Source: Lasiosphaeria ovina (taxonomy: Eukaryota; Ascomycota; Sordariomycetes; Sordariales; Lasiosphaeriaceae). From it: a stretch of 64,000 nucleotides of DNA. Made by a program: the position numbers and the translations under genes. This document shows, one piece after another, positions 59,476-64,000 of the stretch (position 1 is its first letter; every line of letters starts with the position of its first letter). The DNA is taken from contig JAULSN010000006.1 of NCBI GenBank assembly GCA_033439765.1, positions 1,178,001-1,242,000 of the forward strand, written 5' to 3'. A model generated the notes under the pieces. It had not been told where the DNA came from and did not search any database. It worked only from the letters and a program-made list of their open reading frames with translations.

Positions 59476-60905
59476 TGTTGGAATAATAAGGTCATTCATA
59501 ATAGTCACTATTATAACCGTTACGAAAGGTAAGGGTAGTGATATAGTTATATTCTGCTCTATTCTATTCACTAGGGTTATAGGGTGCTTGGTGGTTTTGG
59601 GGGAGTGGGCTGTCTATAGGGTGGATGGTCCGTGCATACTAAGGTCACGTGCTAGGGCAGGTGACCCGTGTGTCCGGGCCAGGCCTACTATTCTTCCTGA
59701 CTGACCACCTCCCACCTTACATCTAACTTCGGTCCTTGCTCGGAGAATCTTCTCACCGATTTTACTCAGCGCGCCGCGGGTTTTCCTCTTCCCTGTTGGG
59801 ATCTTTGGATTCTCCTCGCTCGTGCGCTCTTTACACTCCTCTCCGCATGTCGCCGCTGCCCCTGCGCGCTCCACGGGGGCAGTCGACGTCGTCGTCGTCG
59901 CCTCTCTCTGCGAAGGGCGTTCTCCCTTCGCCGTCCCCAGGCTCTCGTCTCTCTTCGCCCCCCCCTCTGCCTGAGGGGGGGGTGGGTGACGTGGCACCTC
60001 TTGGCGCCCCGCTTTTGGCGGGGGCGCCCCCTCTCCGGGGGGGGGCTGGCGCCTTGGCGGCCCCTCCTGGTTGGGCTCGTCCCCCTTCTGGCCCCGCCCG
60101 TGTGCGGGGCTCGGTTCCGTTTCGGTTAAAAGTCCACCCCGCCCCGGGCTCGGTTCCACTTCGGTTAAAAGACCACCCCGCCCTGGGCTCGGCCTCTGGG
60201 CTGACGGCCCGCCCCTCTCGGGTGGCCCGTGCGCCTCGCCCTGCTCCACCCCCCCGGTTCGCCCGTTTGGATGGTTTCCGCCCGCGGTTTCTCGCGTCGC
60301 GTTTTTCGCCGTTTCGACGGCCCGTCCCCCTTCGCGGTCGTCGCTCCCGGCCCCTTTCCGGGGCCCCTACGACTTTCGCCTCCGGCCCCTCGGGGGCCTC
60401 CGACAATGTTCATACGGTCACGCCCCGCGGTCCGGGAGGTCCCGCGGTGGTCGTCCCCGCTTACACTTTTGCCTCCCCTCTATCTGCCGGCGAGCAGGCA
60501 TGACGGCGGGAAGGCCCCCCCCCCCTTCGGGGACTGCGGAGTTTTTAATGGGGCCCCGGGGTGCCCCCCCGGGGGGCGTGGCCCCGCGGCCGGGCTCGGT
60601 GCTGGCTCTCGGTGCTGGTTCTTGGACTGGTTTTGAGCGGGTTTTGTCTGGCCTGGTGGGCCCGCCACCTGGGGTGGTTTCCCCTCCTGTGGATGGTTCC
60701 CTTTTCTCCGTCTGTTCCCCCCCTCCCTTTCGATCACTTCGGCTGCCGCCGTCGCGCCGACGTCTAGTTGCCACCTTTTGAGGCAGTCCTGTATAGGTAG
60801 ACGCTAAATATATTCATTCATTCATTCCTGACTGACCAATTAGGGCTATGCGGCCCGCCGAGCCGCCTCAGCCTCCGTAACTCTGATTGATCGGTTATTC
60901 CTACA
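59476..60905 (-). repeat. 5' LTR of element G, interrupted by a LINE-like insertion
   Basis: Minus strand TGTAGGAATAACCGATC to ATTCCAACA, about 299 bp when the insertion is removed. The same LTR occurs as a solo copy at 61452-61755, opposite orientation. Confidence 0.85.
59708..60824 (+). mobile_element. GC-rich LINE/SINE-like insertion
   Basis: 1,117 bp flanked by a 14-bp duplication TTCCTGACTGACCA (59694-59707 and 60825-60838). The 3' end CCTGTATAGGTAGACGCTAAA followed by ATTC repeats resembles the 3' ends of Tad-like LINEs. Very GC-rich and free of RIP. A frame from ATG 59847 to 60503 (218 residues, Pro/Arg/Ser-rich) has no recognised domain. A 45-bp tandem repeat (CGGTTCC...TTCGGTTAAAAG) is at about 60105-60190. 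No reverse transcriptase, so non-autonomous or internally deleted. Confidence 0.75.
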
Positions 60906-61021
60906 GAAGGGTTATAATATACTAGATACCCTGAATTTTAAGCTACCGGGTTATTATATTAATATAATAGGTTAAACTAGCTTAGATTTTGATTTCTAAG
61001 CTAGAAATAAAAGGATCTTAA
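60906..61021. other. Right arm of element T, inner part
   Basis: From 60950 it is the inverted match of 29,834 downward. The sequence 60906-60949 has no partner on the left, because C lies there. Confidence 0.65.
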
Positions 61022-61437
61022 TGTAAGGGGAAGGCAGGTACGCCCGATCAAGGTGGTCACAATAGAAGCAGTAAGTAGGCAGAGCAAGAAGTGGTATTGG
61101 CTAAAGACTTCAACCTGGCCCTCGCAAAGGAAGGTGGGCGAGGGCCGCATCTATATGTAGGCTCAGGGCCTTTGTTGAGGCTCCGCGGGCGTGGCGCCAC
61201 GGTGTGGCGCTTGTGGCGCGGCCAGTTGTGCGTGCCTTCGAGGGCTGCGCAGCGAGGGCTGCGCAGGGCCCTTTGAGGGCCTTTGTTGCGCAGGGCCTTT
61301 GAGGCTCTGCGAGTGTGGCGCTGCCGTGTGGCGTTGGTGGCGCAGATGACACAGCGCGCATCGGCTTTGGGCCCGGGCTTCGCACAGGAAGGTGGGCGAG
61401 GGCCGGGGCCGCATGCTCGGGGGTCCTTTTCCTTACA
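61022..61437. repeat. Solo LTR, CTTAA duplication
   Basis: 416 bp, TGTAAGGGGAAGG to CCTTTTCCTTACA, flanked by CTTAA (61017-61021 and 61438-61442). GC-rich and unmutated, with internal direct repeats (AGGAAGGTGGGCGAGGGCC twice, GGGCTGCGCAG twice). A short TIR element with 5-bp TSD is the alternative. Confidence 0.7.
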
Positions 61438-61451
61438 CTTAATTAATTAAA

Positions 61452-61755
61452 TGTAGGAATAACCGATCAATCAGAGTTACGGAGGCTGAGGCGGCTCGGC
61501 GGGCCGCATAGCCCTGATTGGTCAGTCAGGAAGAATAGTGGGCCTGGCCCGGACACACGGGTCAGCTGCCCTAGCACGTGACCTTAGTGTGCACGGACCA
61601 TCCACCCTGTGGACAGCCCACTCCCCCAAAACCACCAAGCACCCTGTAACCCTACTGAATAGAGCAGAGATAAATGAACATACCACCAATCTCCCAACCA
61701 CCCTTTCGCAACGGTTACTATAGTGACTATTATGAATGACCTTGTCATTCCAACA
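61452..61755 (+). repeat. Solo LTR of element G family, TTAAA duplication
   Basis: 304 bp, TGTAGGAATAACCG to CATTCCAACA, flanked by TTAAA (61447-61451 and 61756-61760). Inserted 10 bp from the previous solo LTR. Confidence 0.88.
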
Positions 61756-61760
61756 TTAAA

Positions 61761-62092
61761 TATAAAATATACCTTTTATCGTATTCTATAAGGACTTTCG
61801 GGCGGCTAGACCTAGGTAATATAATTACTAATTATTAAACGCGATATCGTTTCGCGATACTAAATACCGACCCTAATAAGTAGCCTTCTTTAAGGGTAAC
61901 CTAGCTTTTCGGCTTACCATTTTGAACCCCTATAGAAATTCTAGTACGTTTATAAGGGCTATAGTGCTTATTTGGAGGCTTTGCCTCTATTGTTAAAGGA
62001 TTTGTAGTGGGTTGAAAGAAGGAGGTGTGGGAGTGTGATACGCGAGCGCGACGCGTAAAGTGGGTGGGCTCGGAACTTTTGCAGCCCCACTG
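61761..62092 (-). repeat. Right terminal inverted repeat of element T, outer part
   Basis: Inverted copy of 22525-22810 and the start of the part after A1. Ends CAGCCCCACTG, then TA. Confidence 0.8.
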
Positions 62093-62094
62093 TA

Positions 62095-62464
62095 GCTTAA
62101 ACACGGTAGAGTAGGTGGTCCTCAGTGACGGCCAGTTTCGCCAGGCTCCCGCGCAGGTCACCGTTAGGTGGGCCCACACTGAGCCTTTCTCGATCAATAG
62201 TGGAGGTTCTGACCAATTAGATAACGCTCCACTAAGATTCGAGCCGGGGTGATATGCAGATGAATAAACCCTGCCACAACTTCCTTCTCTTTGACATGAC
62301 CTCGCAGGTCGCCGACCGCGGTACGCGACTTACTTGAGAATTGGAACCTTATTCACATCAATCCGCTACGTCGCCGAAAACCCGAGAGAATCAACAACAT
62401 CGACCGGTCGCATCACCCGGCTGCATCGCTATCGATCGGCTGCACCAAACTGATCGCCGTCACG
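62095..62464. other. Promoter region of CTR9
   Basis: Host sequence between the transposon and CTR9, normal GC content. Any 5' half of the broken gene at 22285-22524 should lie here on the minus strand, but no frame with a clear start and splice sites joins it. No RNA gene. Confidence 0.5.
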
Positions 62465-64000
62465 ATGGCTTCCGCTCTGGTCGGCCCCCAGGTCAACGGC
62501 ACCCCGAATGGCGGTGCCAGACACGGCTCTACGACGAATGGATCCAAGCAAGCTCCCCCCCACTATGCCACCCCCAAGAGCAAGCGCTTCTCCGACATAC
62601 CCTCGACCATCGACATCCCAGTGCAGGACCAAGATGACGAAGCCGTCGAAATTGACCTCGAGGTCCTTGCCGACGACCCTACCGAGCTCTGCACTCTCTT
62701 TGAGATGGAGCACGCCGCCCGCACCTACTGGATGACAGTCGCCCTCGCCTACGCCAAGCAGCGCAAGATCGACTTCGCGATCGAGATGCTCATCCGCGGC
62801 GCCAACGCCATGCAGATTAACAACCCGCGTGAGAAGCTGAGCATCGTCACTTGTCTGTGCTGGATGTACCTGTGGAAGAGCAGGGAGGCCCCGAGAGTCG
62901 CCCCCGAGGGCTCCCTCGTTTCCGAGGCCAAGACCAAGGAATACTATCTCCAGCTGGCCACGCAGAGCTTGAACGAGGCCTCGCGCATCAACCCCGCATT
63001 CCCTCCGCTCTTTCTGGCCCGCGGTGTTCTCTATCTTCTCAAAGCCTCGCTACAAGCCCCATCCAAGGCCGCCGGCGCCGGCGATGCCAGGGGGGAACAA
63101 CTGCGTGCCGCCATCAAGTCATTTGAAGACGCGCTGAAGAGATCGAACGGCAAGAACATGCTAGCCGTCATGGGCAGGGCGCGTGCGCTTTTCTCGCTCG
63201 GCAAGCCCGACCTCGCATTGGCCGGTTATCAAGAGGCTCTTGCCAAGATGCCAGACCTTGTCGACCCAGATCCTCGAATCGGCATTGGTTGTTGCTTCTG
63301 GCAGCTAGGATACAAAGACGACGCCAAGCTTGCCTGGGAGCGCAGTCTTGAGATCAGCCCCAATTCCAAAGTCGCAAACATCCTCCTCGGAGTATACTAC
63401 CTCGACTCCAGTGGCCGCGTCCCGACAAAGAGCGACGAGTTTACCCGGCTTTACACAAAGGCCATGACGGAATACACGCAAACCGCCTACAAGCTCGACA
63501 AGGACTTGCCACTTACCTGTGCCACATTTGCCGGCTACTTCCTCTCGAGAAGGAAGTTCAACACCGTCGACTCGTTGGCGCACAAAGCCATTCAATACAC
63601 CGATGTCAACGCCATTGCAAGCGACGGCTGGTTTCTCCTTGCCCGCAAAGCGCACCACGACGGCGACTTGGACCGCGCAAGCGACTACTACCGCCGTGCC
63701 GACGATGCCAGAGGCGGTGCCAATCATGGCTACCTGCCTGCCAAGTTCGGTGCAGCCCAGCTCTCTGTTTTGAAGAACGACCTGGGCGAGGCCAAGCTTC
63801 AACTCGAGAAGATATTGCAGAACCAAAAGAACTATGAGGCGATGACCCTTCTAGGTATTCTGTACGCTGAAGAAGTCTTCGCTAATCAGTATGCCGCCGT
63901 CAAAGAAGACAAAACCGCAGAAGCGAAGAAGGCGATTGGACTTCTGGAGAGTGTGCGCGCTGCTTGGAAGGACCCGAATAAGAACCTGTCCCCGGACTCT
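62465..64000 (+). CDS. CTR9: CTR9, TPR subunit of the Paf1 complex (partial, runs off window)
   Basis: Open without introns from ATG 62465 to the window end: 512 residues in frame, no stop. After a short low-complexity start (NGTPNGGARHGSTTNG) comes the conserved opening SKRFSDIPSTIDIPVQ and then TPR repeats (WMTVALAYAKQRKIDFAIEM, AAIKSFEDALKRS, ALAGYQEALAKMPD, DAKLAWERSLEISPNSKVAN). Paf1C travels with RNA polymerase II and promotes H2B ubiquitination and H3K4/K36 methylation; CTR9 is its scaffold. Full-length fungal CTR9 has over 1,000 residues, so about half is missing here. The promoter lies only 370 bp from the transposon edge. Confidence 0.96.
   Translation, partial: MASALVGPQVNGTPNGGARHGSTTNGSKQAPPHYATPKSKRFSDIPSTIDIPVQDQDDEAVEIDLEVLADDPTELCTLFEMEHAARTYWMTVALAYAKQRKIDFAIEMLIRGANAMQINNPREKLSIVTCLCWMYLWKSREAPRVAPEGSLVSEAKTKEYYLQLATQSLNEASRINPAFPPLFLARGVLYLLKASLQAPSKAAGAGDARGEQLRAAIKSFEDALKRSNGKNMLAVMGRARALFSLGKPDLALAGYQEALAKMPDLVDPDPRIGIGCCFWQLGYKDDAKLAWERSLEISPNSKVANILLGVYYLDSSGRVPTKSDEFTRLYTKAMTEYTQTAYKLDKDLPLTCATFAGYFLSRRKFNTVDSLAHKAIQYTDVNAIASDGWFLLARKAHHDGDLDRASDYYRRADDARGGANHGYLPAKFGAAQLSVLKNDLGEAKLQLEKILQNQKNYEAMTLLGILYAEEVFANQYAAVKEDKTAEAKKAIGLLESVRAAWKDPNKNLSPDS

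Larger units (their letters stand above)
50833..60905 (-). mobile_element. Copia-type LTR retrotransposon G, split by B2
   Basis: Minus-strand element: 5' LTR 60905-59476 (holding a LINE insertion), leader 59475-59262 continued at 52512-52368 on the far side of B2, gag 52367-50833, then lost. The copia assignment rests on the gag zinc knuckle type. pol is not present. Confidence 0.7.
22523..62094. mobile_element. TIR-bounded DNA transposon insertion enclosing nested retroelements (element T)
   Basis: Outer left end: TA at 22523-22524 followed by CAGTGGGGCTGTAAAAG. Outer right end: CAGCCCCACTG ending at 62092, then TA at 62093-62094. The two ends are inverted copies differing mainly by C-to-T changes. 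TA duplication and CAGTG termini fit the Tc1/mariner-pogo group; this is inference, since no transposase is visible. The inverted homology runs for about 410 bp: left 22525-22810 plus 29707-29834, right 60950-62092 after removing two solo LTRs. The middle has been filled by later insertions of A1, C and others. Total span is about 39.6 kb. Confidence 0.75.

Noticed and set aside
59614..60249. 211-residue minus-strand frame in the GC-rich LINE-like element
   Set aside because: High GC removes stops on both strands; it overlaps a plus-strand frame of the element and crosses the LTR boundary and TSD.
61110..61414. Overlapping 83-91-residue minus frames in the 416-bp solo LTR
   Set aside because: Low-complexity Ala/Pro/Arg reading of GC-rich direct repeats; no coding support.
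22523..62094. Starship-type giant transposon
   Set aside because: No tyrosine-recombinase captain gene or cargo genes are visible; the size is explained by nested retroelements, and the ends have TIRs with TA.
61901..62197. 98-residue minus frame spanning the right end of T as the 5' half of the broken gene
   Set aside because: It crosses the terminal repeat; joined to the left flank at TA it is not in the frame of the YQIVRDTIV exon, and the in-frame alternative has a stop.

Overview
The window comes from the nuclear genome of a filamentous ascomycete (Pezizomycotina), probably a Sordariomycete. The genes carry short introns (53-179 nt) with GTRNGT-like donors and CTGAC-type branch sites. 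The conserved genes are typical of this group, and the repeats carry the mark of repeat-induced point mutation (RIP): CpA/TpG changed to TpA on both strands. I cannot name the species from the sequence alone.

Left gene-rich arm (1-22.5 kb). In order: an MFS transporter (-), mitochondrial ferrochelatase (-) divergent from Ku70 (+), a 1147-residue Zn(II)2Cys6 transcription factor (+), an intron-containing tRNA-Gln(UUG) (+), the phosphatidylethanolamine methyltransferase CHO2 (-), a small hypothetical protein (+), translation factor eIF3g/TIF35 (-), and the 3' end of an unrecognised gene (-) that stops exactly at a transposon end. These are unrelated housekeeping functions with no cluster or operon-like logic. 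I rebuilt the exon structures by hand from splice signals and frame.

Transposon island (22,523-62,094, about 39.6 kb). The outer boundary is one DNA-transposon-like insertion with inverted termini starting CAGTGGGG and a TA target duplication. Almost everything inside is nested retroelements. Element A1 (-) has TSD GGTCT. Element C (-) is truncated and carries a tRNA-like sequence next to its polypurine tract. Element D (+) contains the complete element B1 (TSD CCCTA) and an inverted segment between two 749-bp LTR copies. Then come a LINE scrap, an LTR scrap F3, a partial element A2, an LTR E, a tandem AT-rich repeat, and a copia-type element (-) split by complete element B2 (TSD CCCTT). On the right are a GC-rich LINE-like insertion with a 14-bp TSD and two solo LTRs 10 bp apart. 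A, B/C and D are chromodomain-bearing gypsy elements (chromoviruses) with related ends (TGTCACGG). Their coding regions are full of RIP stops, and reverse-transcriptase and zinc-knuckle residues are changed, so none looks autonomous.

Right arm (62.1-64 kb). CTR9, the TPR subunit of the Paf1 complex, reads off the window end.

The strongest unusual signals are three. The first is the D-internal inversion, proven by swapped target-site duplications around F1 and F2. The second is the tRNA-like module retained in the B/C chromovirus family between integrase and the polypurine tract. The third is the island as a stratified record of insertions, built on a single TA insertion that appears to cut a host gene.
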